From Aliivibrio fischeri (lineage in GTDB: Bacteria > Pseudomonadota > Gammaproteobacteria > Enterobacterales > Vibrionaceae), in contig CP160629.1 in assembly GCA_038993745.2 (NCBI GenBank), positions 1,240,001 to 1,304,000 of the forward strand: DNA of 64,000 bases. The letters are read 5' to 3'. Below are positions 1-9,675 of this stretch, in pieces. A model generated the notes under the pieces. That model had not been told where the DNA came from and searched no databases. It saw only the letters and a list, made by a program, of their open reading frames with translations. The position numbers and the translations under genes are program-made. Every line of letters begins with the position of its first letter. Position 1 is the first letter of the stretch.

Positions 1-2
1 CG

Positions 3-721
3 TTTAACGCGTGTTTAGCAAGTCTAGAGGATGCAAGTTATGTTCTAGAGTCGGGTCATACGATTACTTATGGTGCACAAAAATCAGTTTCTTGGTTAAT
101 GATGGTGCGTTAACTGAGTATATTGAAACGATGGAATACATGGGAAATAACTTCTCATGGGCGAGTGCGTATACCAACATTTATGATATGCCTGCTTGGA
201 TTGCAGCTACAGATGGGAGTTTAGATAAAACATTATTTAAATCTCATGATGCTGATTTCAACTTACTAGCAATGGAAGAGCTATATCACGATGCCGATTA
301 CCATTATGGTGAAGAGGGGTTAAACCCTGACGGTTCTTTTGGTTGGTGGGGTAGTTTAAAGGCAACATTACCAGCGAAGAAATTAAGCTCATCTAAGCTT
401 CTTAATTACGTTTATGCCGACTCGTACGAGAAAGTATCACTCGTTTCACTTAAGAACTTAGATTTGGTTGGAGGCTCTTTTAACGAGCTTGAGCGTAACG
501 TCATTAATTACTCTGAAACCTATGAAGGTAAAGAGTCTGTTACTGTTGAAGCCGGTACATTTGATGCTTGCCGAGTAACCGAGAAAGTCTTTGTTGGTGA
601 TGTGGTCGATATAAATACGCGTTGGTACATTAACCGTGGTTTCATCAAACAAGAAATGGCAGCACCGTCATGGGCACCAGTTTATAACCGTGAAGCTTTG
701 TACATTATAGGGCTAGATTAA
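3..721 (+). pseudogene. Hypothetical protein, 5'-truncated by window edge and frameshifted
   Basis: The 5' end lies outside the window. Frame 3 is open from base 3 to about base 113 and reads like real protein (a segment containing ESGHTITYGAQKSVSW). The rest of the protein continues in frame 2 from about base 100 to the stop at 719-721. One missing base near 97-108 would join them. The C-terminal part contains ESVTVEAGTFDACRVTE followed by a RWYINRG-type segment. This resembles the layout of DUF3108-like secreted or lipoprotein domains, where a 'vpAGtF..c.' strand precedes a 'WY..G.G.vk' strand, but I do not firmly recognise the family. It ends before a terminator shared with the convergent peptide transporter. 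The function is unknown. Confidence 0.6.
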
Positions 722-753
722 ACTGCTAATTCGTAATAACGATATTTAACGTC

Positions 754-781
754 AAACGCTCCTAATTTAGGAGCGTTTTTA
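754..781. terminator. Bidirectional intrinsic terminator
   Basis: The inverted repeat CGCTCC/GGAGCG (stem from about 757 to 775, loop TAATTTA) is flanked by AAA on the left and a T-run on the right. It sits between two convergent genes and could stop transcription from both sides. Confidence 0.8.
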
Positions 782-806
782 TTATTTACTGATTAGCTAA
801 AAATAC

Positions 807-2294
807 TTATGGTTGCTCAACCAATTCAGCGTCTTCAGGTTGTGAGCTTGTCATCATCTTATTTAATTTAGGTGCAGTGACTGCCATTACAATAGCTACC
901 GCTAAAGTAACAAAACCAATGTTTTGGAATAGCTCAGTATAAACAGGCAGTGTATCCAGAGGATCGGTTAAATGCTCTGGCGTTGCACTGAATGTGGCTA
1001 CATAACCACCAATGATGAAAGAAGCGGCTTGAGTTAAAAACCATGCGCCCATCGTAAAGCCCATCAAACGTTGTGGAACCAAACTCGCCACCATCGCAAG
1101 GCCGAGACCACTAATCATCAACTCGCCTAAACTTTGGAATAAGTACACCAATATCATCCACCAAACCGAAACCATACCGGCTTGGTCAGCAAACCAGTTG
1201 CCTGCGGCTGCAACAGATAAGAAACCAAAGGCACACATAAACATGCCAACAGTGAATTTACCTGGCATAGATAAATCTTTGTTTTTGTTTCCATAGTAAG
1301 TGTATAGATAAGCCAATATAGGGCTACAGAAAATCACCCAGAATGGATTTAACGCTTGTAGACTAACAGGGTTAATATCAATACCAAACAACTCAGAGTG
1401 GACGTTATTAATAGCAAAAAAGTTAAGTGATGTTGGCATCTGAGCATATAACACGTAGAAAATGATCGCTTGCAGCATAAGAATGAAAGCCACAATCATT
1501 TTGTTGCGTTGTTCACCTGTTTCTTTAAACGTTTCTTTTAAGAAGAAGCCAACCACACCAACACCGATTAGACCGAGTGCTAAGTTTGCCATCATGATGT
1601 TTTGCAATAGCCATGCACACACTAGGGTCGATGCGATAGTACCAATTAAAACGATAAGCGCTTTGGTTTTGTTGAGAGGCAGAGCATCAGGTTCAGAGCC
1701 AATCCCTTGCACTGTACTGCGCAATGAAAAGTAGCTAAATAGACTAGCGATAAGACCCAATCCACAGATGATAAATGCGTATTCATAACCATAATTATTA
1801 GCGATAACAGGGCTTATAGAAAGGGAAACCAGTGAGCCAATATTAATGGACATATAATAAAGAGTGAATGCGCCATCTAAGCGTGAATCGCCTTTCTCAT
1901 AACACTTAGCCAGTAGGCTTGATGGGTTTGCTTTGAATAAACCATTACCAACAGCGATAGCCCCAAGCGCTACATAAATAAAGTTCGGGTTTAAAATGGA
2001 GAAACCCATTAAAAAATAACCCAAAGCAAGAACAACGGCACCGAATATCATGGTGCGTTTTGTTCCTAGAACATAGTCTCCGACGTAGCCACCAACAGAG
2101 ACAAGCCCATACACTAAGGCCGCGAATGCACCAAAGGTAACGAAGGAGTCTTGCATGCTAAAGCCAAGCTTATCTACGAAGTAGACGGCGAGGATCCCTT
2201 GAAGGCCGTAGTAACCAAATCGCTCCCATAATTCAATGAAAAATATCATCTTAAATGGTTTTGGTTGGTTTAATATACTTACTTTATTATCCAT
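807..2294 (-). CDS. dtpA: POT/PTR-family proton-dependent oligopeptide transporter (DtpA-like)
   Basis: This inner-membrane MFS-type protein is predicted to import di- and tripeptides with protons. Its 495 residues match the usual size of E. coli DtpA/DtpB (about 490-500). The N-terminal signature [18 protein letters not shown] contains the ExxER-type proton-coupling motif of the POT family. The [19 protein letters not shown] and [15 protein letters not shown] segments fit PTR2 signatures in the second half. About 14 hydrophobic segments are visible. It is transcribed alone, with a long upstream region that contains a CRP-like site. The choice among dtpA, dtpB and tppB paralogues cannot be settled from sequence alone. 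Confidence 0.85.
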   Translation of the reverse strand: MDNKVSILNQPKPFKMIFFIELWERFGYYGLQGILAVYFVDKLGFSMQDSFVTFGAFAALVYGLVSVGGYVGDYVLGTKRTMIFGAVVLALGYFLMGFSILNPNFIYVALGAIAVGNGLFKANPSSLLAKCYEKGDSRLDGAFTLYYMSINIGSLVSLSISPVIANNYGYEYAFIICGLGLIASLFSYFSLRSTVQGIGSEPDALPLNKTKALIVLIGTIASTLVCAWLLQNIMMANLALGLIGVGVVGFFLKETFKETGEQRNKMIVAFILMLQAIIFYVLYAQMPTSLNFFAINNVHSELFGIDINPVSLQALNPFWVIFCSPILAYLYTYYGNKNKDLSMPGKFTVGMFMCAFGFLSVAAAGNWFADQAGMVSVWWMILVYLFQSLGELMISGLGLAMVASLVPQRLMGFTMGAWFLTQAASFIIGGYVATFSATPEHLTDPLDTLPVYTELFQNIGFVTLAVAIVMAVTAPKLNKMMTSSQPEDAELVEQP

Positions 2295-2391
2295 ATTAGT
2301 TATTTCACCTAGCTGTTTGTTATTATGTGCGCATTAAAAACTAATTATGAAAATTAAAACGTGATATTTGTTTGTTTTGTAATCTAGTCTC

Positions 2392-2407
2392 TGTGATCAA
2401 GCTCGCA
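2392..2407 (-). promoter_or_regulatory. CRP-like site upstream of the peptide transporter
   Basis: TGTGA-N6-TCGCA lies about 100 bp upstream of the transporter start. It differs from the CRP consensus TGTGA-N6-TCACA at one core position. Carbon-starvation control of peptide uptake would make sense, but the assignment rests on motif match alone. Confidence 0.4.
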
Positions 2408-2603
2408 TTAGATTAAATGCTCTAATAATTAATCATTAGGAAAACCGAGTCGAGTAACGTAATTACGTGTCTACTAGGTTGCATAAGTTATTGATTGGTT
2501 GAAATTAAATATCATTAATGTAACTGGGTGGGATTTCAGAATAATAAACTGCATTAGATTTGTTCATCTAAACTGATTATTTTTTGATGCGTATAAAGAG
2601 TGA

Positions 2604-2705
2604 AGACGTGTTTGGGATGGGGGGCGTAATGCTATTCGTTACTTTGATGCTTTTAAAGATAAAAAGGTAGTCAGAGTTAACGTTGGTGTATCAAAGAAGA
2701 AATAG
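2604..2705 (+). pseudogene. Possible coding remnant (about 33 codons)
   Basis: One frame encodes a basic, protein-like tail, including GGRNAIRYFDAFKDKKVVRV, then VGVSKKK and TAG at 2703-2705. A TGA at 2601-2603 precedes it and no start codon is present, so it looks like the 3' end of a lost gene. The family is not recognised. It may be chance, but the residue composition is unlike random AT-rich DNA. Confidence 0.3.
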
Positions 2706-2987
2706 TGGTGTCATTTCTAGTACTAGTTTAAACCGTGATGTGTTGTACATGATTGAATTAGAGTAAATCGATATGCAATGGAGATACTTAACTTAAGCAT
2801 TCTTATTTGATTTGATGGATGAGCTTTATTGAGCCAAATAATATAAGTTAACGAATTCAATTAACTTACCGAAGAATATTTTAAAAGTAATTATTGCTTG
2901 TATTTTCGAACTCCAAAATTGTATTACATCATTAACGTAAGTTTTGCTTTAATCTGTTAAAAATAGCACGTTTTTTTATGTAACTGA

Positions 2988-5108
2988 TTGACTACAAACT
3001 TCAATTGGAGGAAAAATTGCATATCTAACGTTCATACCAAGGACATGTTTGTGTATATCGATTTAAAACGAAAGCTAAAAGAAATTCCGATAGAACAATT
3101 AAACGAAGAATATGACTTCTCTCTGGGATGGGGTGGCTACGGAAGTGTAGATTGGCAAGAAGTAGTTAGTGAATATAGAACTGTTATCTTATCTGAAGCT
3201 GGTACAGGTAAAACTGAAGAGCTTAAATATCTTACTAAAAAGCTTCGTACAAAAAACCTTCCTGCTTTTTTTATTCGATTAGAAGATCTTTCTGGTGATT
3301 TTGAAGACGCTTTTGAAATTGGTAGCTATGAAGAATTTACCTCTTGGATGGAATCTGAAAATGAAGGTTGGTTGTTATTAGACTCAATAGATGAGGCTCG
3401 CTTATCTGATCCAAGAGACTTTGAGAGAGCAATAAAAAAAATATCTAGGCATCTTACTACTATGTTCGATCGTGTGCATATTATTTTATCTGGGAGAACA
3501 TCGGCATGGCGTTCTAAAAGTGATTTATCTTTATGCAACGATAAACTTCCTCTTGGTCGAAATGTGACTGGTAATGCTAAAGATGGCGAAAATCCAATTG
3601 ATAATATTTCAGCTTCCAATTTAGCTACACGTACTGCATTTAAGTTTTATCAGTTGGTTGAACTAAATCGTGAACAAATACAAGTATTTGCTGAAGAAAA
3701 AGGTATTTCCAATTCAATTAAATTACTTGATGATATCGAAAGAGTTGATGCCTGGGGATTCACAACGCGTCCTCAAGATCTTATAGATCTTATCGAGTAT
3801 TGGAGTGTTCATAATAAACTCGGTTCACGTATGGAGTTAATGGAAAGTAATATTCAGAGGAAATTATCAGAACGTTCTCTCGATAGAATCGAATCGAATG
3901 AACTTCCGCAAGAAGAACTTTATTCTAAAGCTCAAACATTGGCAGCAGTTGCTACTTTAACGCAGATTCCACATATTGAACTCCCGGAAGGTTCAAGACA
4001 CTTCTCAGGCAATTCATCAACGTCAATTTTGCTTGATTGGAATAGTAATCAGGTTCTTGACCTCCTAAAAAGGCCTATATTTGACGAAGCTATATATGGC
4101 GCGGTACGTTTCCATCACCGCTCTGTCAGAGAATTCCTGACGGCTAAGTGGATTAATGCCCTTTTGTTAAAGAGCACTTCTCAGGCATATATAGAATCTC
4201 AATTTTTTCGAACTCAGTATGGTATTGAAGTATTAACCCCTACATTACGTCCCATACTTCCATGGTTAGTCATTTGGAATGAAAACTTTCGTAAACGCGT
4301 ATCTAAATTAGATCCTAAAGTATTTTTTGAAGGTGGCGATCCAAGTCAATTAGACCTAAAAGTACGCAAAGATATTTTGCGAGATGTATGTGAAGAGTTA
4401 GCTAAAAAAGTCCCCGGGCACCTTCAATACGATATTGTGGCAGTGCAGCGTTTTGCGAGTCAAGACTTAGTAGAATATATCCGAGAACTTTTTAATATGT
4501 ATTCTTGTGATGAAGAAGTGCTTGGTTTTTTACTTCGAATGATATGGAGAGGCCGAATCAAAGGATTGGAAAAAGAAGTAATTAAAACGATAGAGAGCCC
4601 TGTTGTTGATAAATATATTCATATTTCTGCGATAAGAGCAGCTAAGGCCATATGCTCTTCTGAAGTTGTAAATAATATTCGAGATTACTATTTTAATAAT
4701 AATTCTGAGTTAAATAGAGAAATACTGTCGGAGTTAGTCGAAGATTTAGAAATAAATAATAAAAACTTAAAGTGGTTGATAGCTTGTTTTAAAAAGCTAG
4801 CTCCAAAAAAAGAATATTCATATGACAGATTAGGTGAGAGCATAATACAGAGCTTAAAAGGTGCTAAAGCTGATGAGTGTTGGACAATTATTATTCAAAT
4901 AAAAGAATTATTGGAAATAGGACCGCTTCATGATACTTGGCATTATCAAATTTCAAAAAAGTATGATTGGCTAATACCTGTAGTAGCGGCATTAATTGAT
5001 AAGGTTATTAATGAGCGAGTTTTAATTGCTCTTCAACCTGAAGTGTTAGAGCTGCTTCAAATGATATCGACAGTTCGTGAATATGATATTAGGGAGTTGA
5101 CGACCTAA
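2988..5108 (+). CDS. STAND/NACHT-like NTPase with helical repeats (N-terminal part of a probable defence protein)
   Basis: The 706-residue ORF carries a P-loop ATPase: Walker A AGTGKTE at residues 71-77, Walker B WLLLDSIDEA at 128-137, and a sensor-like IILSGR ending at Arg170. This arrangement is typical of STAND/NACHT signalling ATPases. Residues from about 290 to 706 are alpha-helical and repeat-like (HEAT/ARM-type appearance). The start is uncertain: TTG 2988 directly follows an in-frame TGA, ATG 3045 (residue 20) is the first ATG, and neither has a well-spaced Shine-Dalgarno. It stops at 5106-5108, and the next ORF continues in the -1 frame with no ATG or GTG of its own nearby. The two are probably one gene. 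The role as an anti-phage sensor is inferred from architecture. Confidence 0.7.
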   Translation: MTTNFNWRKNCISNVHTKDMFVYIDLKRKLKEIPIEQLNEEYDFSLGWGGYGSVDWQEVVSEYRTVILSEAGTGKTEELKYLTKKLRTKNLPAFFIRLEDLSGDFEDAFEIGSYEEFTSWMESENEGWLLLDSIDEARLSDPRDFERAIKKISRHLTTMFDRVHIILSGRTSAWRSKSDLSLCNDKLPLGRNVTGNAKDGENPIDNISASNLATRTAFKFYQLVELNREQIQVFAEEKGISNSIKLLDDIERVDAWGFTTRPQDLIDLIEYWSVHNKLGSRMELMESNIQRKLSERSLDRIESNELPQEELYSKAQTLAAVATLTQIPHIELPEGSRHFSGNSSTSILLDWNSNQVLDLLKRPIFDEAIYGAVRFHHRSVREFLTAKWINALLLKSTSQAYIESQFFRTQYGIEVLTPTLRPILPWLVIWNENFRKRVSKLDPKVFFEGGDPSQLDLKVRKDILRDVCEELAKKVPGHLQYDIVAVQRFASQDLVEYIRELFNMYSCDEEVLGFLLRMIWRGRIKGLEKEVIKTIESPVVDKYIHISAIRAAKAICSSEVVNNIRDYYFNNNSELNREILSELVEDLEINNKNLKWLIACFKKLAPKKEYSYDRLGESIIQSLKGAKADECWTIIIQIKELLEIGPLHDTWHYQISKKYDWLIPVVAALIDKVINERVLIALQPEVLELLQMISTVREYDIRELTT

Positions 5109-5146
5109 AAGAAGATTTTTCTAAGAAAATACCAGCATGGAGTGAG

Positions 5147-7321
5147 TTGAATTGGGCGCTATTTTGGTCTTCTCTCGAAAAGACAAGGAAAAGTGTACAG
5201 TGGAAAGTGCAAAACTTTAGGCAAGCCTCTTTATGTGGGCATTACTGGAATTTTGGTCTTGATGATTTTGACCAAGCCTTATGGGAACTTAGTAATAAAA
5301 AAGATTTTGATGATCGAAAAGTTGTTTTGTCTTTAGTTTTTGATTTATATAAGTCATCCGGAGATAGACCGACTTGGTTAACTAAAATCAAAGATTGTTT
5401 ATCTGATAGTCCTGATCTTTTAGAATATTTGTCTTTATTGATAGATCCACCTCCGCCTTCACAGAAAGAGCAGGAATTTGAAAAACAAAATAAAAAATGG
5501 GAAATCAAACGGAAAGCAAGAGAAGATAAAGATAAAAAATTCCATGATGATTGGAAAAGTTGGCTGAACTCTAATTTCAAGAAAATTACAACAGAGCAAA
5601 TAAAAAAACCTGGAGTCCTTACTAACGCATTGTGGTATCTACATCATCAAACAGAGAAATCGGATGATTCTTCTTCTCGCTGGACATGTTATAACTGGCT
5701 TTCTTTAGAAGGAGTGTTTGGGAAAGACATCGCAAAATTCTATCGTGATGGAGCAGTTAACTTTTGGCGAAATTATAAGCCCCAGATACGCTCGGAAGGT
5801 GCCGATTTTAACAAAACAAGCGGTACAGTTATTTTCGGCCTTACAGGATTAGAGATAGAGGCGCACGAGAACAAAGGGTGGATAGCTGAACTTACTCCTA
5901 AGGAAGTTGAGCTTGCCTGTCGTTATGCATCTTACGAACTTAATGGATTTCCGACTTGGCTTCCGAAGGTATTTATTGCTCATCCACAAGAAGTCTCCGA
6001 TTTCTTGTGGAGAGAGATCAAGTTTCAGTTAAAGATTGAAACTGAAGATAGTCAGATCCATTACATTCTAGATAAAGTTAATTGGACTGGGGAATGGTGT
6101 TGGGATTCAATATCCCCACGAATTCTCAATTTAATTAAGAGGGAGCCAAAAAATCTTGAGAGTTTGGAAACATTACTTAAAATTCTGATGAACTCAAGTA
6201 TTGAGTCTGATGCGCTTATACAATTATCATCTAAGAAATGTAAGCAACTAAAATCTTATACGCATTTAGCTCGTTGGTATGCAGTCTGGGTTGCTATAGA
6301 ACCATCAAAAGCTATCGATAGCCTAGAAAGTAAACTATCTAAATTCGATGATAAGGAGCAAGAGCTGTTTGCTATGCTTTTTGTTACGAGTTTAGTCGGT
6401 GGTCGTCGAAATAGAGTTACTCATGAAAGAAGTGACTTTAAGCAGCCTGCATATTTAAGGCGTTTATATATGCTCACGCATAAGTATATTCAAATAGAGG
6501 ACGATATAAATCGTTGTGATAGCGGTGTATATAGCCCTACCTTGAGAGATGATGCTCAAGATGCGAGGGAGCTTCTCTTTCGCGAACTAGATGCATTGAA
6601 AGGTAAGGATGCTTTTTATGAAATGCAGCAATTGGCACTTTCCCATCCTAATCTGAATTCTAGAAAATGGATGCTAGAAAAAGTTAAAGATCATGCTAAA
6701 GCTGATTGTGAACTAGGGCCATGGAAAGCTAAGCAGGTATTAGATTTTCAATATTGTTTAGAGCGAACACCTAAAAATCATGCAGAACTAGCTGAGTTAG
6801 CAGTTTTTAGATTAAAAGATCTTAAACAAGAGCTTGAGGGAGGGGACGACAGCATTGCGAGCACTCTTCAAAAAGTAGATGTGGAAACGGAGATGCGTAA
6901 CTTTATAGCCTATATATTACGCAGTAAATCCAATGGTAGGTACAGCGTACCTCAAGAGGAGGAGATGGCCGACGCAAAAAGACCTGATATTAGGTTTCAT
7001 GGCAATGGTTTTGATGGGCCAGTTCCTGTTGAGCTCAAACTTGCAGAAAACTGGACAGGACCACAATTGGTTGAACGTTTAGAAAATCAACTATGTGGTG
7101 ATTATTTAAGAGATAATAGATCAAATATTGGTATTTTTTTACTTGTTTTGAGAAAGAAAAAGTCTGGTTGGGTACTACCTAATGGCAAAGCTAATAACTT
7201 TTCAGAATTGATATTTATGCTTGAGCAACATTGGAAAACTATTTCTAGTAAATTTGCTAATGTTAGAGATATTCAAATAGTTGGAATAGATTTGATGCGA
7301 AGAAGTGATAAGAGGGAATAA
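5147..7321 (+). CDS. Helical-repeat protein with C-terminal PD-(D/E)XK nuclease-like domain (C-terminal part of the same probable gene)
   Basis: These 724 residues are mostly charged alpha-helical sequence. They end in a nuclease-like module: helix EMRNFIAYIL, then RPDIRF with Asp614, then VELKL with Glu629 and Lys631, then QLVERLENQLCGDYLRD. The D-x14-E-x-K spacing fits the PD-(D/E)XK fold used by restriction endonucleases and many defence effectors. The only initiation codon near the left end is TTG 5147. The same frame is open from 5093 and reads DDLKEDFSKKIPAW directly after the point where the upstream ORF ends, so a missing base near 5096-5105 probably splits one protein of about 1,435 residues. 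The likely role is nucleolytic output triggered by the N-terminal ATPase, which is an inference. Confidence 0.65.
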   Translation: MNWALFWSSLEKTRKSVQWKVQNFRQASLCGHYWNFGLDDFDQALWELSNKKDFDDRKVVLSLVFDLYKSSGDRPTWLTKIKDCLSDSPDLLEYLSLLIDPPPPSQKEQEFEKQNKKWEIKRKAREDKDKKFHDDWKSWLNSNFKKITTEQIKKPGVLTNALWYLHHQTEKSDDSSSRWTCYNWLSLEGVFGKDIAKFYRDGAVNFWRNYKPQIRSEGADFNKTSGTVIFGLTGLEIEAHENKGWIAELTPKEVELACRYASYELNGFPTWLPKVFIAHPQEVSDFLWREIKFQLKIETEDSQIHYILDKVNWTGEWCWDSISPRILNLIKREPKNLESLETLLKILMNSSIESDALIQLSSKKCKQLKSYTHLARWYAVWVAIEPSKAIDSLESKLSKFDDKEQELFAMLFVTSLVGGRRNRVTHERSDFKQPAYLRRLYMLTHKYIQIEDDINRCDSGVYSPTLRDDAQDARELLFRELDALKGKDAFYEMQQLALSHPNLNSRKWMLEKVKDHAKADCELGPWKAKQVLDFQYCLERTPKNHAELAELAVFRLKDLKQELEGGDDSIASTLQKVDVETEMRNFIAYILRSKSNGRYSVPQEEEMADAKRPDIRFHGNGFDGPVPVELKLAENWTGPQLVERLENQLCGDYLRDNRSNIGIFLLVLRKKKSGWVLPNGKANNFSELIFMLEQHWKTISSKFANVRDIQIVGIDLMRRSDKRE

Positions 7322-7443
7322 TTGATTGACCGCTTATATTGTTGATTCTTATTTACTTTGGTTGTATTAACGCTTAACTTGTGTGTAATTAGTAAAACTC
7401 TAACTCATTTTGGCTTAAGTTAGTTATAAAACTCCCATACAAT

Positions 7444-7465
7444 AAAGGTCGCTTACACGGCCTTT
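7444..7465. terminator. Hairpin between convergent genes
   Basis: AAAGGTCG and CGGCCTTT form an 8-bp stem with one G-U pair around a CTTACA loop. It lies between the nuclease gene and the convergent kinase-like gene. The following T-rich tract is weak (ATTTC), so efficiency is uncertain. Confidence 0.5.
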
Positions 7466-7485
7466 ATTTCAAACTTTATAAACAA

Positions 7486-8451
7486 TTATTCACTTAAAAA
7501 AGCCAAAGCCCTCAACTTAACTCCCTCAGTATACCTATTTATCTTCCAATGCTCTGGACTCCAGCCTTTTACAAAGCGGTGGAAATCAGCCCATGCAATG
7601 CAATAAAGAGGTCGCCATTCTGCTTCTATTTCAAGGGTTGTTTCTAATTGGTTTTCACCTAATGCGTGTTTGATTTGCTCAAAGTAGTGGTCGAGTAATT
7701 CGCTCTCAAGCTCTGCGCATTTTTCTGGGGGAATGCAACTGCTGATAAATAAAATCACATCCTTCATACCGCAGCCTTTTCCTATGTATTGGAAATCAAC
7801 CGCAGCAACGTGTTTTCCATCTTCAGAAAAACAGAAGTTCGCTAACTTAGCATCACCATGAACAAGAGTTTGATAACGGGTATTTTTAAGTGTTTGATCA
7901 ATCTTAAACGCAGCGTCTTTTAATGGTAAATCTGTTAAGGCTTCAAGCTCATCAGGGCGTGTGTCTAAATGCCAATAAGTACCCGTTTCCCATAATCTTA
8001 TTGGCTGCGTGTCTAAGTGCTCGATATGAAAATACGCAAGCCAAGTTAAACAGGCTTTGGCTTCGTCTAATGATACGTCGGTTTTTACAAGAGGAAAGCC
8101 AGCGGTCGCCAGATCCTCAAGCACTAACACGAGCTCATTATCACGTCGCTCTACGTATAAACAGCAGGGTACAGGATTATACAGTGACACTGAGTTGGCA
8201 TAATCTTGATACCAATTGAGTTCCACTTGGTATGAGTCGAGTTTACGTTGGTGTGATAAATCTGTATTCCAACCTCTAGGATGCACTTTAGGTTTTGGTA
8301 ACGTGATTTGTTTGATGATAACTGAGGAAGTAGGGGCATTGCATAAATGCAAACGCACCAACTCCCCATAACCGCCCCACAAGGTTTGTAGCGTATCGGC
8401 CTGAGTAATTGATGCGTTTTCGAAACCCGAAATACGTGATAAATCAAACAT
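7486..8451 (-). CDS. Aminoglycoside-phosphotransferase/ecdysteroid-kinase-like small-molecule kinase
   Basis: This 321-residue soluble protein has the kinase-like fold of the APH/choline kinase superfamily. The catalytic loop [13 protein letters not shown] carries the HGDxxxxN Brenner-type motif, and [16 protein letters not shown] supplies the metal-binding Asp. A nucleotide-loop-like [11 protein letters not shown] and the following VIIKQ lysine strand are at the N-terminus. The substrate is unknown. The weak resemblance to the DUF1679/EcKinase group fits Vibrio homologues of this size. The gene is followed downstream by the accessory defence insert and preceded by the SpoU methyltransferase on the same strand (34 bp apart), so co-transcription is plausible. 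Confidence 0.75.
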   Translation of the reverse strand: MFDLSRISGFENASITQADTLQTLWGGYGELVRLHLCNAPTSSVIIKQITLPKPKVHPRGWNTDLSHQRKLDSYQVELNWYQDYANSVSLYNPVPCCLYVERRDNELVLVLEDLATAGFPLVKTDVSLDEAKACLTWLAYFHIEHLDTQPIRLWETGTYWHLDTRPDELEALTDLPLKDAAFKIDQTLKNTRYQTLVHGDAKLANFCFSEDGKHVAAVDFQYIGKGCGMKDVILFISSCIPPEKCAELESELLDHYFEQIKHALGENQLETTLEIEAEWRPLYCIAWADFHRFVKGWSPEHWKINRYTEGVKLRALAFLSE

Positions 8452-8485
8452 GTCGAGTTCCTTTATTCATCCAGTTTAATCTAGA

Positions 8486-8944
8486 TTACTTATGGTTTGA
8501 GAAGTTGTCGCCTTTTGCCATGCGATCGTACATGATCACGTTTACCGCAGCCGCAAGGTTCATACAACCATTGGTAGGTACGTAAATCGTTTCACGACAG
8601 AAATCGGTGATCTCTTTTTTCAGCGTACCATCTTCAGGGCCAAAAATGTAAAACGCACGTGGTGGGTGCTTGTAATCTGGCAGTGGTTTTGCACCTTCAA
8701 TCAAATCAACGGCTACAGGCACACAATCTAGAGGAACGATGTCTCTTAGATCTTCAACACCGATTAACGGTAGGTTTAAATGCTGACTTTTTGTATCCGT
8801 ACAAAACTGCTTAGCAATGTCATAACGCTTTCCTGTGTAGAATACAGAGTTTACGCCATAGCAACCCGCAGCGCGCATTACAGAGCCTACGTTTTCAGGT
8901 GTTTTTGGGTTTACTAAACCAATACAAGAATAGCCTTTAGTCAT
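8486..8944 (-). CDS. SpoU/TrmH-family RNA 2'-O-methyltransferase
   Basis: This 152-residue SPOUT methyltransferase is expected to methylate a ribose in tRNA or rRNA using S-adenosylmethionine. All three SpoU motifs are visible: NPKTPENVGSVMRAAGCYG near residue 12, IFGPEDGTL near 100, and PTNGCMNLAAAVNVIMYDR near 123, which forms the trefoil knot. Its length matches minimal SPOUT proteins such as TrmL, but the motif II variant (GPEDG rather than GPETRG) argues against TrmL itself. The RNA target is not assigned. It shares its strand with the kinase-like gene downstream. Confidence 0.85.
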   Translation of the reverse strand: MTKGYSCIGLVNPKTPENVGSVMRAAGCYGVNSVFYTGKRYDIAKQFCTDTKSQHLNLPLIGVEDLRDIVPLDCVPVAVDLIEGAKPLPDYKHPPRAFYIFGPEDGTLKKEITDFCRETIYVPTNGCMNLAAAVNVIMYDRMAKGDNFSNHK

Positions 8945-9038
8945 TTTTACCGTCTTTCTCTTACAAAATTTGCGCGAAGTATACCTAAATTGATGTCATT
9001 CATATAGACTCATTAGAGAATTTCCTAAGAGAATGATT

Positions 9039-9512
9039 ATGAAAACAGTAGCAATTTTGGTTGATGTGCAAAACATCTATTACACCACGCGTGATGTCTA
9101 CCAGCGTCATTTCGATTACAACGCATTATGGGCAAAAGTAACCGAAGGAAGAACCGTGGTGGGAGCGAACGCCTATGCTATTGCTCGTAGCGATGATAAA
9201 CAAAAACAGTTTCATAATATTCTTCGTGGTATTGGTTTTGATGTTAAGTTAAAACCCTTTATTCAACGCCGTGATGGCTCGGCAAAGGGCGATTGGGATG
9301 TAGGGATCACCCTTGATGCGATTGAACTGGCTGAGCAGGCTGATATTGTAGTTTTATTGTCTGGTGATGGGGATTTTGATTTACTCATTAAGCGAATTCA
9401 GTCACGTTTTAATAAAGAAGTTGAAGTGTATGGCGTGGCAGATTTAACCGCTAATTCACTCATTGATGCGGCAGATCGCTTTATTCCAATTGAAGATAAT
9501 CTATTGTTATAA
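9039..9512 (+). CDS. NYN-domain (LabA/DUF88-like) putative ribonuclease
   Basis: This is a small PIN-like NYN-domain protein of about 157 residues. Conserved acidic residues appear in AILVDVQNIYY, GDWDVGITLDAIE and LLSGDGDFDLLI, which together form the metal-binding site expected of NYN nucleases. Such proteins are predicted to act on RNA, though the substrate is unknown. Two in-frame ATGs exist (9033 and 9039). I chose 9039 because the purine-rich AAGAGA upstream gives better spacing. The gene is divergent from the methyltransferase and appears monocistronic. Confidence 0.75.
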   Translation: MKTVAILVDVQNIYYTTRDVYQRHFDYNALWAKVTEGRTVVGANAYAIARSDDKQKQFHNILRGIGFDVKLKPFIQRRDGSAKGDWDVGITLDAIELAEQADIVVLLSGDGDFDLLIKRIQSRFNKEVEVYGVADLTANSLIDAADRFIPIEDNLLL

Positions 9513-9675
9513 AACAGATTATCTATTGTAGGTCGTTGTGTTAAGTAATCTGTAATTGAGATAATTATCATTCTACGCCTTTCTACTCCTACTGTATTTT
9601 ATAGAATGGGGAGGAGGGCAACGAAAAACGGCCTTTTTATAATTGGCTCACATCATAAAAAAGGATAATAATGAA

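Larger units (their letters stand above)
2295..2987. other. Long AT-rich intergenic region at the left edge of the accessory insert
   Basis: These 693 bases contain the transporter promoter side on the left, one short coding remnant (2604-2705) and otherwise AT-rich DNA without a convincing gene. No clear direct repeat or attachment site was found at either edge of the NTPase/nuclease insert by eye. Confidence 0.5.

Noticed and set aside
5096..5110. Programmed -1 ribosomal frameshift site in the defence gene
   Set aside because: No slippery heptamer of the X XXY YYZ kind and no strong stem just downstream; a missing base explains it with less.
2295..7485. Prophage, integrase or insertion sequence around the nuclease gene
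   Set aside because: No transposase, integrase, tRNA or terminal repeats visible; only an AT-rich accessory gene in a core setting.
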